Assembly: GCF_014932895.1 (NCBI RefSeq)
Contig: NZ_JACYOF010000002.1
Location: forward strand, 434,001 to 498,000
Length of the DNA stretch: 64,000 bases
DNA from: Bacillus thuringiensis
Lineage (GTDB): Bacteria; Bacillota; Bacilli; Bacillales; Bacillaceae_G
Direction of reading: 5' to 3'
Shown here piece after piece: positions 45,621 through 54,552 of the stretch. A program made the position numbers and the translations under genes. Every line of letters begins with the position of its first letter. Positions within the stretch are counted from its first letter, which is position 1. The notes beneath the pieces are model-generated. The model made no database searches and was not told the origin of the DNA. It saw nothing but the letters and a program-made list of their open reading frames with translations.

Positions 45621-46712
45621 TTATAATTTCCTTCTAAACTCTTCATCTGTTATAGCACCTTGAATAAAATAATCTATATTATTTCTCAGCTTTTGGTATG
45701 CAACTTGACCTTCTATATCGTTAAACATAATTACAGCTTCTACCTTATTCCCCTTCTTATCTGTACTATACAAGCTTTTTGTCAATACGAATGCGGTAGA
45801 ACCACCTTTTTGACCAGCAAATTCTAACTTACTATTATTAACTGTTCCTTTGAAAATATTCTCGATTTCTTCTTGCATTGATGTTGGAAAATACTTTCTA
45901 CTATTTATCTTTTTCATTATACTCACATAATCTTTAGCGTTTGCACCCACTAATCGATCTGACCAAATCCGCTGAAATTCCATATCTACCTTTAATGGGA
46001 TTTCACGTTTTTTCCATTCTTCTTCATCTTTCATCCATTCATGAATTTGTAAGATATGTTTATTATACTCATCCTTTGACATGTTACGTATCTTTTCTAA
46101 CGATTGATTTTCTTGCTCATGAAGCTCTTTTTCTACATACCCCCTCATATATAGTGAAGCAGTATACGAAGTGAACTTGTCATGACTAGTAAGCTCTAAT
46201 TCTTTTAAACTATCATTTACTCTTTCTATTCCAAGCTTATCTAACAAATATGTTGTATTTGCATTAGAACTATAATGAATCATTCCTTTAGCGACTTCTT
46301 CTAAAGCGATTTGTCCATTTTTCACTAATTTTCTCTCTTTGGCATCTTCTAACCAGGCAGGATGCGCTCCACCATCAGTGTTTTTAACGTAATACTTTTC
46401 TAGCTCCTGCAATGAAATTTGTTCATCTCGACTTATTTTTCCTTCTGACACTCGCTTAGCAAATTCAACTGCTATTACGATTTTTGCCGTACTCGCTAAT
46501 GGCAATTTTACATTTTCATTTATAGATGTTAATACTTCCCCATTTTTTCTAATCAGTAATGAACATGTTTTATCACCTTTATGTTCTTTTATGTACTTTA
46601 ATACGTAATCAGGATCTTCTTTTGACAAATAGTACTTCATAATAAAAAAGAAAGCTATAGCGGCTACTATAATGACTCCTGCAACAATTCCTATAATCTT
46701 TAATATGTTCAC
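45621..46712 (-). CDS. Class A beta-lactamase-like serine hydrolase
   Basis: A 363-residue protein with an N-terminal membrane anchor (residues 5-26) and an outer penicillin-binding/beta-lactamase fold: SxxK as STAK (Ser74, Lys77), an S-x-N element in YSSNANTTYLL and the third motif KGGSTAF. The usual glutamate-containing omega loop is not clear, so it may be a D-Ala-D-Ala-directed or other cell-wall hydrolase, not a resistance enzyme. GTG start follows GAGGAGG. Confidence 0.83.
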   Translation of the reverse strand: MNILKIIGIVAGVIIVAAIAFFFIMKYYLSKEDPDYVLKYIKEHKGDKTCSLLIRKNGEVLTSINENVKLPLASTAKIVIAVEFAKRVSEGKISRDEQISLQELEKYYVKNTDGGAHPAWLEDAKERKLVKNGQIALEEVAKGMIHYSSNANTTYLLDKLGIERVNDSLKELELTSHDKFTSYTASLYMRGYVEKELHEQENQSLEKIRNMSKDEYNKHILQIHEWMKDEEEWKKREIPLKVDMEFQRIWSDRLVGANAKDYVSIMKKINSRKYFPTSMQEEIENIFKGTVNNSKLEFAGQKGGSTAFVLTKSLYSTDKKGNKVEAVIMFNDIEGQVAYQKLRNNIDYFIQGAITDEEFRRKL

Positions 46713-46784
46713 AATATGCCTCCTCTAATAAATTATCTTCTATATAATAATTATAACGAATCTAATTACAAAATTATACAAATA

Positions 46785-46818
46785 AGAATAACTCTTCCTA
46801 AAAAGAAAGAGTTATTCT
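46785..46818. terminator. Intrinsic terminator after the cupin gene
   Basis: AGAATAACTCTT and AAGAGTTATTCT stem; it overlaps the last codons of the minus-strand cupin gene. Confidence 0.7.
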
Positions 46819-47447
46819 ATTTCACATGATGTTATTTGTCCATTTAACGTAACGACTATATTTGAGTCGTCACTTTCTTTAACGCTATTTAGTCGATTTG
46901 AGTTAGGAGGACCAATTACAACGGATTCCTTAATTGGCGAAAGGTCCTGCCCTAATTTTTCTGCGTTTACACCGTATGCAGCTTGAAATACTTCTGGCGG
47001 TGTTAATCTAAGTATGTCTGATCCTTCTGCTGTTTCAAACTGATCGTTATTGAAGAACAAATGTAATTGTACTTCTTCTGTTACTGCTGTGATCCAATGC
47101 CACCATCCCATTGGAATAAAGACGGTTTGCCCCGCTTTTACATGATAATTTTGTAATTGATTTGTCTCGGGATTTAAAATGGATGTAACTGCTTCTCCTG
47201 ATACAACAACATCTAATTCCCACGCATTCGGATGCCAATGCGGTTCCCGCATATGCCCTTTTGTCATAAACAAATCAACAAACGCTCCTCCTATCATGGC
47301 TGGTAACTGTGTTGAGGTAACTTCATATGCAACGTTTTTCTCATCCCTTTTAAAAAAGACATTTTTTCTCGAATCAAAGAAAAGGTTTGGAGTTCCTGAG
47401 CTTTTCTTTAAATTTTTATTATCTGGAACATAGCCTGAACTACTCAT
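46812..47447 (-). CDS. Cupin domain protein
   Basis: A 211-residue protein with a cupin barrel: metal-site motif 1 (EPHWHPNAWELDVVVSG) and motif 2 (GQTVFIPMGWWHW), resembling the oxalate decarboxylase-like bicupin family but with one barrel. Function unknown; no signal peptide. ATG 47447 follows AGAGGGAT. Confidence 0.83.
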   Translation of the reverse strand: MSSSGYVPDNKNLKKSSGTPNLFFDSRKNVFFKRDEKNVAYEVTSTQLPAMIGGAFVDLFMTKGHMREPHWHPNAWELDVVVSGEAVTSILNPETNQLQNYHVKAGQTVFIPMGWWHWITAVTEEVQLHLFFNNDQFETAEGSDILRLTPPEVFQAAYGVNAEKLGQDLSPIKESVVIGPPNSNRLNSVKESDDSNIVVTLNGQITSCEIE

Positions 47448-47537
47448 CTTATCCCTCTTTTCCACTCCGAACATTTCTACTTTCACACTGTATCGTATGG
47501 AAAAAATGTATGAATGTGCCTAATCATTCACATAACA

Positions 47538-47572
47538 AAAAAACATGCTTTCATTATGAGAGCATGTTTTGT
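47538..47572. terminator. Terminator after the small DUF4083-like gene
   Basis: AAAACATGCT and AGCATGTTTT stem with an 11-base loop and flanking A/T runs, 38 bases beyond the stop codon at 47610. Confidence 0.75.
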
Positions 47573-47609
47573 GATATTTTTCACATTGTTTAGTTAAAAA
47601 ATAAACCTT

Positions 47610-47771
47610 TTACTTACCATGATGTAACATTAAATCACTAAGTTCTTCTTCAATGTGATTTAATTTCGCAACGCCTTCTTTCCATTTATGAATATAACGT
47701 GAAACCCCAACGAAAAATAAAACAAAAATTGTAGAAAGAATAATACCATACACGATTGTTACAGTACTCAT
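47610..47771 (-). CDS. Small membrane protein, 53 residues, DUF4083-like
   Basis: A short gene with a clear ribosome site (AAGGAAG, seven bases from ATG). The protein has one N-terminal membrane helix (IVYGIILSTIFVLFFVG), a basic turn, and a helical coiled tail ending in IEEELSDLMLHHGK, the build of DUF4083 proteins in the B. cereus group. Function unknown. A terminator follows. Confidence 0.75.
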   Translation of the reverse strand: MSTVTIVYGIILSTIFVLFFVGVSRYIHKWKEGVAKLNHIEEELSDLMLHHGK

Positions 47772-47912
47772 AGTTACACTTCCTTGTAATTAGTTATATT
47801 TTTATTATAAACCTTTTTTTTATAAAATGCTTCGATTTCAACTTTTTGTAACAAAATTGATTTTTCTAACAATAGACAAAAACATAGATAAAAGCTCTCA
47901 TTGATAATCCTT

Positions 47913-48707
47913 TTACTTTACACCGACCGAAACAGTTTCTGGTAATGTGCTACCGCCATCAATCACAATGTGTGTACCTGTTATGTAGCTTGATTCATCG
48001 GATGCTAAAAATCCTGCTAACTGACCTACCTCTTCTATTTTCCCTAAACGTCCTAAAGGAACACCTGAAGCAATACCATCGATGACATTACTCGGCTCAT
48101 TTGGATCGGATTCATTCGCTATTTGCTCTGCCATTGGCGTCATAATATAACCTGGACAAATTGCATTTACAGTAATTCGATGCTTTGCAACTTCACGCGC
48201 TAATGCTTTCGTAAAACCCCAAATTGCTGCTTTTGTCGTTGCATATGCCGTTTCACCTTCATCAGCAACTAATGTTCCTGTTACAGAAGACATATTAACA
48301 ACCTTCCCGTAATTTTTTTCAATCATATATGGTAATACTGCTTTAGAAAAATTCCATACTCCATTAATATTTACTTGAAATTGAAAATCACGCATTTCAT
48401 CTGACATATCTAGAAAATTTGCAAGACGGATCACTCCTGCGTTATTAACTAATATATCAATCTTTCCGTACTTCTCATATGCATCTTTCGTTACTTCTTT
48501 TACTGCATTAAAATCAGCCACATCAACTACGTAACTTGCCGCATCTAACCCTTTACTAACAATTTGTTTTGCAGTGTCATGAACTGTCTCCGAAATATCA
48601 ACAAGTAATACTTTTGCCCCTAGCTCTGCAAACACATGAGCAATTCCAGCTCCGTTTCCCATCGCTGCTCCTGTAACAAAAGCGACCTTACCATCTAATT
48701 TTCCCAT
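47913..48707 (-). CDS. Short-chain dehydrogenase/reductase
   Basis: A 264-residue classical SDR: cofactor motif TGAAMGNGAG, NNAG in LVNNAGVIRL, catalytic Ser in MSSVTG and Tyr-x-x-x-Lys in YATTK. The acidic residue after the second strand (LLVDIS) favours NAD(H). Substrate unknown; UcpA-like or a sugar/steroid-type alcohol dehydrogenase are possible. Start ATG follows AAGGAGGTTG. Confidence 0.9.
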   Translation of the reverse strand: MGKLDGKVAFVTGAAMGNGAGIAHVFAELGAKVLLVDISETVHDTAKQIVSKGLDAASYVVDVADFNAVKEVTKDAYEKYGKIDILVNNAGVIRLANFLDMSDEMRDFQFQVNINGVWNFSKAVLPYMIEKNYGKVVNMSSVTGTLVADEGETAYATTKAAIWGFTKALAREVAKHRITVNAICPGYIMTPMAEQIANESDPNEPSNVIDGIASGVPLGRLGKIEEVGQLAGFLASDESSYITGTHIVIDGGSTLPETVSVGVK

Positions 48708-48724
48708 TTCACAACCTCCTTATA

Positions 48725-48883
48725 ATAAAGTGAAACTTTAATCGGTGGGGGGTTTCTTCATCCCCCACTGATTATCAGCCCGCACCAATCGGGCTTTTAC
48801 GGTCAGTTGATCCCCCACCTAACTTCTTTGCTTTCGCTGAATTTTGAGGTAGAGGTCTTACTGCCCACAAATAGCGGTATAAA
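48725..48883 (-). repeat. bcr1-like dispersed repeat, full-length
   Basis: A 159-bp element bounded by ATAAA (TTTAT on the minus strand) at both ends, as expected for the ~155-bp bcr1 repeat of the B. cereus group. It contains internal complementary parts (GGTGGGGG / CCCCCACC; CCCGATT / AATCGGG) that would fold as RNA. It lies in the 351-base gap between the SDR gene and yfmQ; the rest of the gap holds only the yfmQ promoter region. The short copy is at 36724. Confidence 0.82.
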
Positions 48884-49058
48884 TAGAAAGCCTTTATATT
48901 TTTATCATACCAAATATCCCCTTATATTCTTTAAACATCTCCATTTGTTAAAAAACGTTCAAAAAAGGAAGATTTTTCACAAATTATACAAAACTTCACC
49001 ATATGTACTATTACCATATGAGTTATATTATTAAATAGAATAAAGGGGATGATATACT

Positions 49059-49481
49059 ATGACGACTTGGTTTATTGTAATGTTAGTTGTATTTGGAGCA
49101 TTTAAAATTATTGTTTCTAGCCTTCCGAACTCTGTTATTGAATCCATTATTAGCCGATTTGAAACACATCCACAACTTGAAGAAGAAAATGTTACTGTTA
49201 CAATCAATGGAAATAGCTTAGAAGGTGAACAGAAATCTCAAATTATTCATGATTTTAATGAAGGGTTATTTTTAGATCGTTACTATGCGCCACCGCAAAA
49301 TGAAGGCACTCCATTAATTATCAATGCAAAACGTGGCAACAAGGATTTTACATTTTATATTTATAGTCATGAAGAGCATGTCGATGTTGTAAAACAACAT
49401 AAGAAAAAAGTGGTCGCTTATAGTTTACGCTCTAAAAACCTTCAAAACAATGATATGTTCGTGTCAGTTAATTTAGCTTAA
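49059..49481 (+). CDS. yfmQ: YfmQ family protein
   Basis: A 140-residue protein with an N-terminal membrane helix (FIVMLVVFGAFKIIVSS) and a cytoplasmic or outer alpha/beta domain, matching the YfmQ family of Bacillus (ENVTVTINGNSLEG, NEGLFLDRYY, GNKDFTFYIYSH). Function unknown. Start ATG follows AAAGGGGATG. Terminator at 49479. Confidence 0.8.
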   Translation: MTTWFIVMLVVFGAFKIIVSSLPNSVIESIISRFETHPQLEEENVTVTINGNSLEGEQKSQIIHDFNEGLFLDRYYAPPQNEGTPLIINAKRGNKDFTFYIYSHEEHVDVVKQHKKKVVAYSLRSKNLQNNDMFVSVNLA

Positions 49482-49513
49482 AAGGCTGTCGTTATACACG
49501 ACAGCCTTTTAAA
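49479..49513. terminator. Bidirectional terminator between yfmQ and the lipoprotein gene
   Basis: AAAAGGCTGTCGT and ACGACAGCCTTTT form a 13-base stem with a short loop. Confidence 0.92.
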
Positions 49514-49521
49514 CTATAACT

Positions 49522-50046
49522 CTATTTATTTTTCTTTTCCTCAATTTTCGCTTGTGCTTCTTCGGTCTTATCTAATGCTTCTGAAACTTTCTTCTCTTTT
49601 TCTTTTACATCATCTATACTATCGACAGCTTTAATGAGTTTATCAATTCCTTCTTCTTCTATTTTCCTCCGCTTTGCCACTCTTTCATTTACTTTCTCTT
49701 CCACATCTTTTGCTTTTTGAAGCATATTTTCCGCATTTGATGTCACAGCTTTTTCAAGTGCATCGTCCTTCTTCTTTTGCAACACTTCATTTGCATCATC
49801 TTTCGCTTCTAAATACTTACCGTCTTTTAATGCTGTTGCTCCGTGATCCATTATCTCGGCTACTTCTTTATATGATTTCGCTTCATTTCCTGATTTTTCT
49901 TTTTCTGCTTTTTCAAACCACATTATTGCATCACTATATTTTTCATCTTTCAATGATTGCATGCCTGTTTCAATATACGTGTCATAATTGCTACATCCAG
50001 TCATTACGACTAACAGAAAAAGCATAACAAAACTTAATTTTTTCAT
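49522..50046 (-). CDS. TPR-like coiled-coil lipoprotein
   Basis: A 174-residue protein with a signal peptide and lipobox MTGC (Cys at about 18), a TPR-like helical pair (YSDAIMWFEKAEKEKSG) and a highly charged coiled-coil second half ending in AQAKIEEKKNK. It would be anchored outside the membrane. Function unknown. ATG 50046 follows AAGGAGAC. Confidence 0.82.
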   Translation of the reverse strand: MKKLSFVMLFLLVVMTGCSNYDTYIETGMQSLKDEKYSDAIMWFEKAEKEKSGNEAKSYKEVAEIMDHGATALKDGKYLEAKDDANEVLQKKKDDALEKAVTSNAENMLQKAKDVEEKVNERVAKRRKIEEEGIDKLIKAVDSIDDVKEKEKKVSEALDKTEEAQAKIEEKKNK

Positions 50047-50172
50047 GATGTTGTCTCCTTTTCTTTGCCTGATCACTTTACTGTAACATACATGAAAAAG
50101 AGTTTCAAAAACTAAAATACTAATTTGGTCATTTTTATAATGATAAGTCGAATTTTTATTATTTTCTTATTT

Positions 50173-51441
50173 TTAAGCCGACACATCCACTTGCTTATTC
50201 GCCACATGCTGCTTGACTCCAACTAATACAACTAACAATAATCCTCCGCCTAATGTCATCATAACAATGCTAGTCGGTATCAAATCTAATAAAAAACCAT
50301 ATACAATCATACCAAGTGGCGCGATTGCAGTAGCAATTGTTTCAAGCAATCCAAAGACACGCCCTAAATAGCTTGGATCTGTCGTCTTTTGCATATGTAC
50401 TTGCATCGGTATATTTACAATCATGATTGAAATACCAGTTAACATCATAAAAGCGATATAGTAAATAAAACTTGCTACTTTCGGAATGGTAACTAACAAT
50501 GGAAAGACTGTACATAAACTTAAGCCCGCAAATAAAAACAATCCAATAAAAATAGAACGAAACAGATTATTCACTTCTTTACGTACTGATAAAACGATCG
50601 CACCAAGTAACATTCCGACGGCTAACATTCCCTCTACAGTACCGAGTTGCTTCGAAGATAAATGTAAATTTTGAATGATAATGTATGGAAGTGCAACGGT
50701 TAGCCCACTCGCAAAAAAGTTTACCCATAGTGCAATTTTCATTAAACCATATATTTCATGCTGTCGTTTTATATATGAAAAACCTTCTTTTATACTCGTC
50801 AAAAAATGCTCTTTACTCTCAGCCACTTCTTTTTTATATAAATCAAATACGATAAATAATTGCACAATAACTGCTAAAAAGAATGTAATGCTATTTAACA
50901 AAAAGAACGACTTAATTGAAAAGAAACCAAATACAACTCCGCCAATAATCGGTGCTAAAATATTTGATAAAGAAGCTGCCGTTTGATTTAAAGCACTCGC
51001 CTTTTGAATACGCCCTTCATCTACTAAGTTAGGAATAGATGATGTAAATGCTACAGAATAAAAACTTGCACAAATTGATAATAATGCTGCTGAAACATAA
51101 ATAAACAGAAGTGATGGTCCAAATATAGTAGCAAGAATAAACATAATAAGCATCGTTAGGCTACTTAATAAATCAGTGCCAATAACAAGCCATTTTCGAT
51201 TGAAGCGGTCAGCTACAGCACCTGCAATCGGACCACAGATCATCCTTGGAAGTGATCCGCAAATAAGAGTAGTTGCAAACCCCATTCCTGAACCAGTTGT
51301 CTTTAATACGTATAACCCCATTGCGAATGTATAAATACCTGCTCCTAGCAATGACGTCACCTTACCAATCATCATTAAAATAATATTTCTCGTTGCAATC
51401 TTCATTCTTGCATCATTTTGAACTATACTTACATCCCCCAT
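50173..51441 (-). CDS. MFS transporter
   Basis: A 422-residue membrane protein with about twelve helices and the loop motif GAVADRFNRKW, of the MFS_3 drug-export group. It is divergent from an XRE-TPR regulator at 51560, and the 118-base gap holds two similar operators, so it is probably repressed by that regulator. Start ATG follows AAGGGGAG. Confidence 0.9.
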   Translation of the reverse strand: MGDVSIVQNDARMKIATRNIILMMIGKVTSLLGAGIYTFAMGLYVLKTTGSGMGFATTLICGSLPRMICGPIAGAVADRFNRKWLVIGTDLLSSLTMLIMFILATIFGPSLLFIYVSAALLSICASFYSVAFTSSIPNLVDEGRIQKASALNQTAASLSNILAPIIGGVVFGFFSIKSFFLLNSITFFLAVIVQLFIVFDLYKKEVAESKEHFLTSIKEGFSYIKRQHEIYGLMKIALWVNFFASGLTVALPYIIIQNLHLSSKQLGTVEGMLAVGMLLGAIVLSVRKEVNNLFRSIFIGLFLFAGLSLCTVFPLLVTIPKVASFIYYIAFMMLTGISIMIVNIPMQVHMQKTTDPSYLGRVFGLLETIATAIAPLGMIVYGFLLDLIPTSIVMMTLGGGLLLVVLVGVKQHVANKQVDVSA

Positions 51442-51460
51442 TATGACACTCTCCCCTTAA

Positions 51461-51481
51461 AAGTTAAATTGTGTTAAACTT
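51461..51481. promoter_or_regulatory. Operator-like repeat 1 (MFS side)
   Basis: AAGTTAAA-TTGTG-TTAAACTT repeats the half sites of the perfect dyad at 51514 with two mismatches, 20 bases from the MFS start codon. Confidence 0.65.
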
Positions 51482-51513
51482 ATTATATATTCAACTTTCC
51501 AATTTTTACAACA

Positions 51514-51538
51514 AAAAGTTAAATTGTATTTAACTTTT
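51514..51538. promoter_or_regulatory. Operator-like repeat 2 (regulator side)
   Basis: AAAAGTTAAA-TTGTA-TTTAACTTTT is a perfect 10-5-10 dyad 22 bases before the XRE-TPR start codon. With the related site at 51461 it probably mediates autoregulation and control of the MFS gene. Confidence 0.72.
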
Positions 51539-51559
51539 TAATTATAAAGGAGCAATCAT

Positions 51560-52774
51560 ATGGCTACTCTCGGCGAAAAAATTAAGACTTTACGAAAAGA
51601 TAAAAAGCTTACGCAAACTGAGCTAGCAGGTTCAGAACTGACAAAAAGTATGCTAAGTCAAATTGAAAATGGAAAAGCTACGCCTTCCATGAAAACATTG
51701 CAATATATCGCTGAAAAACTTGGATGCGAAACAAGTTTTTTATTAGAAGAAGATGATGTAGAAATTGTAGAACTCATTCAACAAATGGATCAGCTAATAA
51801 AGGCAAATAAATGTGATGAAGTATATGAGACTTTATTACCTATCGTTCAAAAAGAGCTACCTCTTACTTTAAATACTGCTCGATTATATAAACAATTTGT
51901 AACAGCTGCAGCTATAATGAAAGATTACAACATTGAATCCTACGTAGAAAGGGCTGTTTCTATTTTTGAAAAATATACGTTATACCGGGACAGTACGGAA
52001 ACAAAATTAAAATTATCTTTTACGATATTCACACGTAAAAAGTATGCTGAATGTTTACAACTTATTGCTAGTATCCGAAATGACTATGAAGTGAAACATT
52101 TAGAAATGGATCTCATTATACATATTGAGTTATGCTTATATGAAGCAATTATTTTACTAGCATGTGGCGATTATGAAAAATGTGAAAAAGTCATTTTAGA
52201 GGCACTTGCATTTTCAAAAAAACATCAAGTGTATTATAAAACAGATGAATTTTACCGTATTTTATCTTACCAAAAAGTCACTACAGCTGATAAAGAACAG
52301 TATTTGCATTACATAAAAAAATCTGAGCAATTTGCCATTTTTACAGAAGATATTTTATCTACTGCGATTATTGATATTTTAAAAGCTTACTACTACAATA
52401 CAATTACTAATGAATATACAATCGCATTAGAACATCTAGAACAATTTCGAGAAAAACTAAAAGATGAGCCAATTTTTCAAGACGATGGATTGTATTACCT
52501 TGAAAAAGGAAAAGCTTTGTACGGCTTAAAACGTTACGAAGAAGCTTTAAAAACATTGCAACGTGCTATCATGCCGGATTATATGAATCATCCACTTGAT
52601 CAAGCATGGCTTACAACGGCAGGGGCATATCGTGCTCTTTGTTACGTAAAACTTAATGATGAAAAAAGAGCTCTTGAAGAAGTAACGAAAGCACATGAAA
52701 TCATACAGTCCTATCCTGATTCTATTTTCTCATCATTTATTAAAGAAACATTACAAATAATACAAAAACTTTAA
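51560..52774 (+). CDS. XRE regulator with TPR repeats (RRNPP-like build)
   Basis: A 404-residue protein: N-terminal HTH (residues ~5-60; LAGSELTKSMLSQIENGKATP) and a long C-terminal series of TPR-type helices (for example YGLKRYEEALKTLQRA). This is the build of NprR/PlcR-like peptide-responsive regulators, but no small peptide gene follows; the next gene is sspH. It is divergent from an MFS exporter and likely controls it. Start ATG follows AAAGGAG. Confidence 0.87.
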   Translation: MATLGEKIKTLRKDKKLTQTELAGSELTKSMLSQIENGKATPSMKTLQYIAEKLGCETSFLLEEDDVEIVELIQQMDQLIKANKCDEVYETLLPIVQKELPLTLNTARLYKQFVTAAAIMKDYNIESYVERAVSIFEKYTLYRDSTETKLKLSFTIFTRKKYAECLQLIASIRNDYEVKHLEMDLIIHIELCLYEAIILLACGDYEKCEKVILEALAFSKKHQVYYKTDEFYRILSYQKVTTADKEQYLHYIKKSEQFAIFTEDILSTAIIDILKAYYYNTITNEYTIALEHLEQFREKLKDEPIFQDDGLYYLEKGKALYGLKRYEEALKTLQRAIMPDYMNHPLDQAWLTTAGAYRALCYVKLNDEKRALEEVTKAHEIIQSYPDSIFSSFIKETLQIIQKL

Positions 52775-52840
52775 AAATGTCTCGAAATGGTATATTATTC
52801 CTCCTTTTTAGCAAAGATAATAATGATGGGAGGAATATAA

Positions 52841-53020
52841 ATGAATATTCAACGTGCAAAAGAGCTTTCTGTGTCATCGGAACAAGCTAATGTCAGTTTT
52901 CAAGGCATGCCTGTTATGATTCAACACGTCGACGAAAGCAACGAAACCGCCCGCATATATGAAGTAAAGAATCCAGAACGCGAATTAACGGTTCCAGTTA
53001 ATAGCTTAGAGGAAATATAA
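52841..53020 (+). CDS. sspH: Small acid-soluble spore protein H
   Basis: A 59-residue gene with GGGAGG before ATG. The protein is nearly identical to known SspH: QRAKELS at the front, NVSFQGMPVMIQHVDE, RIYEVKNPERELTV and the end NSLEEI. H-type SASP is made in the forespore and packed into the spore core. A GGTATA-N17-CAAAGATA element upstream could be a forespore sigma-G/F promoter. It marks the organism as a spore former. Confidence 0.95.
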   Translation: MNIQRAKELSVSSEQANVSFQGMPVMIQHVDESNETARIYEVKNPERELTVPVNSLEEI

Positions 53021-53056
53021 GAAATGCCACTTCAATTTTTTGAAGTGGCATTTTTC
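53021..53056 (+). terminator. Terminator after sspH
   Basis: AAATGCCACTTCAA and TTGAAGTGGCATTT form a 14-base stem followed by a T-run right after the stop codon. Confidence 0.93.
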
Positions 53057-53207
53057 TTTCTTTTGATTACTTAGTATAAATTCCTTCTATTCTCTGTTTT
53101 ACAACAACTAAAAAAAATAAAAATTTTCTACTTCTTTTCTTTTTGTGACCTGCTAAAATACAAACTATGAATGAATTATTCGCACTATACATTAAGGGGG
53201 AAAGATA

Positions 53208-53543
53208 ATGAAATCTGATTTAGAAAAAAACAAGCCTTATTATGCAGTGATATTTACTTCTAATCTATCAAATAATATAGCAAACTATACGGAAGTTGCC
53301 GAAAAAATGGAGGAACTTGCAAAGCAGCAACCTGGATTTCTAGGCGTAGAAAGCTCACGTGATTCATCTGGCTTAGGAATTACAATCTCTTATTGGGAAT
53401 CACTTGACGCAATTGAAACTTGGAAGAAGAATGCCTTACATAAAGAAGCGAAAAAAAGAGGCCGTGAACAATGGTATGAAAACTTTCATCTCCGAATCTG
53501 CCTTGTAGAGAAAGAATATAAGTTTCAAAGAGAGAATTCGTGA
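53208..53543 (+). CDS. Antibiotic biosynthesis monooxygenase (ABM) domain protein
   Basis: A 111-residue dimeric alpha+beta barrel protein with the ABM pattern (YAVIFTSNLS ... MEELAKQQPGFLGVESSRD ... ISYWESLDAIETWKKN). ABM members include quinol monooxygenases and haem-degrading enzymes; the pattern YWES...W is common to the general family. First gene of a three-gene run. ATG follows AAGGGGGAAAG. Confidence 0.88.
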   Translation: MKSDLEKNKPYYAVIFTSNLSNNIANYTEVAEKMEELAKQQPGFLGVESSRDSSGLGITISYWESLDAIETWKKNALHKEAKKRGREQWYENFHLRICLVEKEYKFQRENS

Positions 53544-53545
53544 TA

Positions 53546-54139
53546 ATGAAGAAAAAATTAGCTCTCGTTGTTGTTCATGAAATATATGGTGTAAATGATC
53601 ATATGCATCATGTTATAAACCACTTCACTTCATCCCAAATAGATGTATTCTGTCCTAACCTTCTACAATTACAACATGCATTTCATTATAATGATGAAGA
53701 AAAAGCATATCAATATTTTATGAACCACATTGGATTCGATTGTGGAAAAGAACAAATTGAAGAGTTCGTCACTAATCTTTCGAGTGATTATACACATATT
53801 GGACTTATCGGCTTTAGCGTTGGAGCTACCATCTCATGGCTATGTAGTAACAATCAAAAACTAGATTTTATCATTGGCTGTTACGGTTCTCGTATACGCG
53901 ACTATGTTCACATGGAACCTACATGTGCTACATTACTTATTTTCCCTGAAAAAGAATCTAGTTTTTCAGTATCCTCCTTTATGCAAACATTACAGCAACA
54001 AAATAATCCTTTATTAGAAATAAAACAACTACGTGGTGAACATGGATTTCTAAATCCGTACTCTGAAAAATATAACGAGCAATCTACAAAGCAAGTATAC
54101 AATCTAATAGTTTCATTTCTTATGAAAACAATATTGTAA
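53546..54139 (+). CDS. Dienelactone hydrolase family protein
   Basis: A 197-residue alpha/beta hydrolase: VVHEIYGVNDH near the front, nucleophile region IGFSVGATISWL (Ser in place of the Cys of classical DLH) and catalytic His in RGEHGFLNPYS. ATG 53546 is used; GTG 53540 overlaps the upstream gene. Likely co-transcribed with the ABM gene. Substrate unknown. Confidence 0.85.
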   Translation: MKKKLALVVVHEIYGVNDHMHHVINHFTSSQIDVFCPNLLQLQHAFHYNDEEKAYQYFMNHIGFDCGKEQIEEFVTNLSSDYTHIGLIGFSVGATISWLCSNNQKLDFIIGCYGSRIRDYVHMEPTCATLLIFPEKESSFSVSSFMQTLQQQNNPLLEIKQLRGEHGFLNPYSEKYNEQSTKQVYNLIVSFLMKTIL

Positions 54140-54150
54140 AGGAGGGTTAA

Positions 54151-54510
54151 ATGTCACTTACATTACTCTTACTCATATTTATAATCATTCCTTTTATTTC
54201 GGCGTTAACTATTATTTTTATAACGATTAAAAAAGGGAGCGTTTTAAAACGTCCCTACTTACAATCTTTCATCGTATGCGCTTTATTTTTTGCGAATTGG
54301 ATACTATATGTAACAAATTTTTATTCATTATTACCTGACAAATTGAATCAATTCATCTTCTTACCTATTTGGTTTTTCCTTTGTATTTTAGGATTCATCG
54401 TTTTCATACGTGAATGGAGAAATAATCGTGTGTTCTCGATATCCATCGGTTTTCTTTCATTTATTAGTTTTCTATTTGGATTATTGTTGTTCGTTCTTTC
54501 GGGAATGTAA
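54151..54510 (+). CDS. Hypothetical four-helix membrane protein
   Basis: A 119-residue protein that is mostly membrane helices (LLLIFIIIPFISALTIIFI, FIVCALFFANWILYVTNF, FIFLPIWFFLCILGFIVFI and a C-terminal one). It starts 11 bases after the hydrolase stop with AAAGGAGGG, so it is the third gene of the operon. Family not recognised. Confidence 0.7.
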   Translation: MSLTLLLLIFIIIPFISALTIIFITIKKGSVLKRPYLQSFIVCALFFANWILYVTNFYSLLPDKLNQFIFLPIWFFLCILGFIVFIREWRNNRVFSISIGFLSFISFLFGLLLFVLSGM

Positions 54511-54552
54511 CTGTTGTAAAGAGGGTAAAAACCTCCTTACAACAGTTTTTTT
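54509..54552. terminator. Bidirectional terminator between convergent operons
   Basis: AACTGTTGTAAAGAGG and CCTCCTTACAACAGTT form a long stem with one bulge and T-runs; it overlaps the last bases of both flanking genes. Confidence 0.88.

Noticed and set aside
45621-46712. Considered as an antibiotic-resistance beta-lactamase
   Set aside because: STAK and KGG motifs fit the fold, but the catalytic omega-loop glutamate is not evident and the protein is membrane-anchored, so resistance is not claimed.
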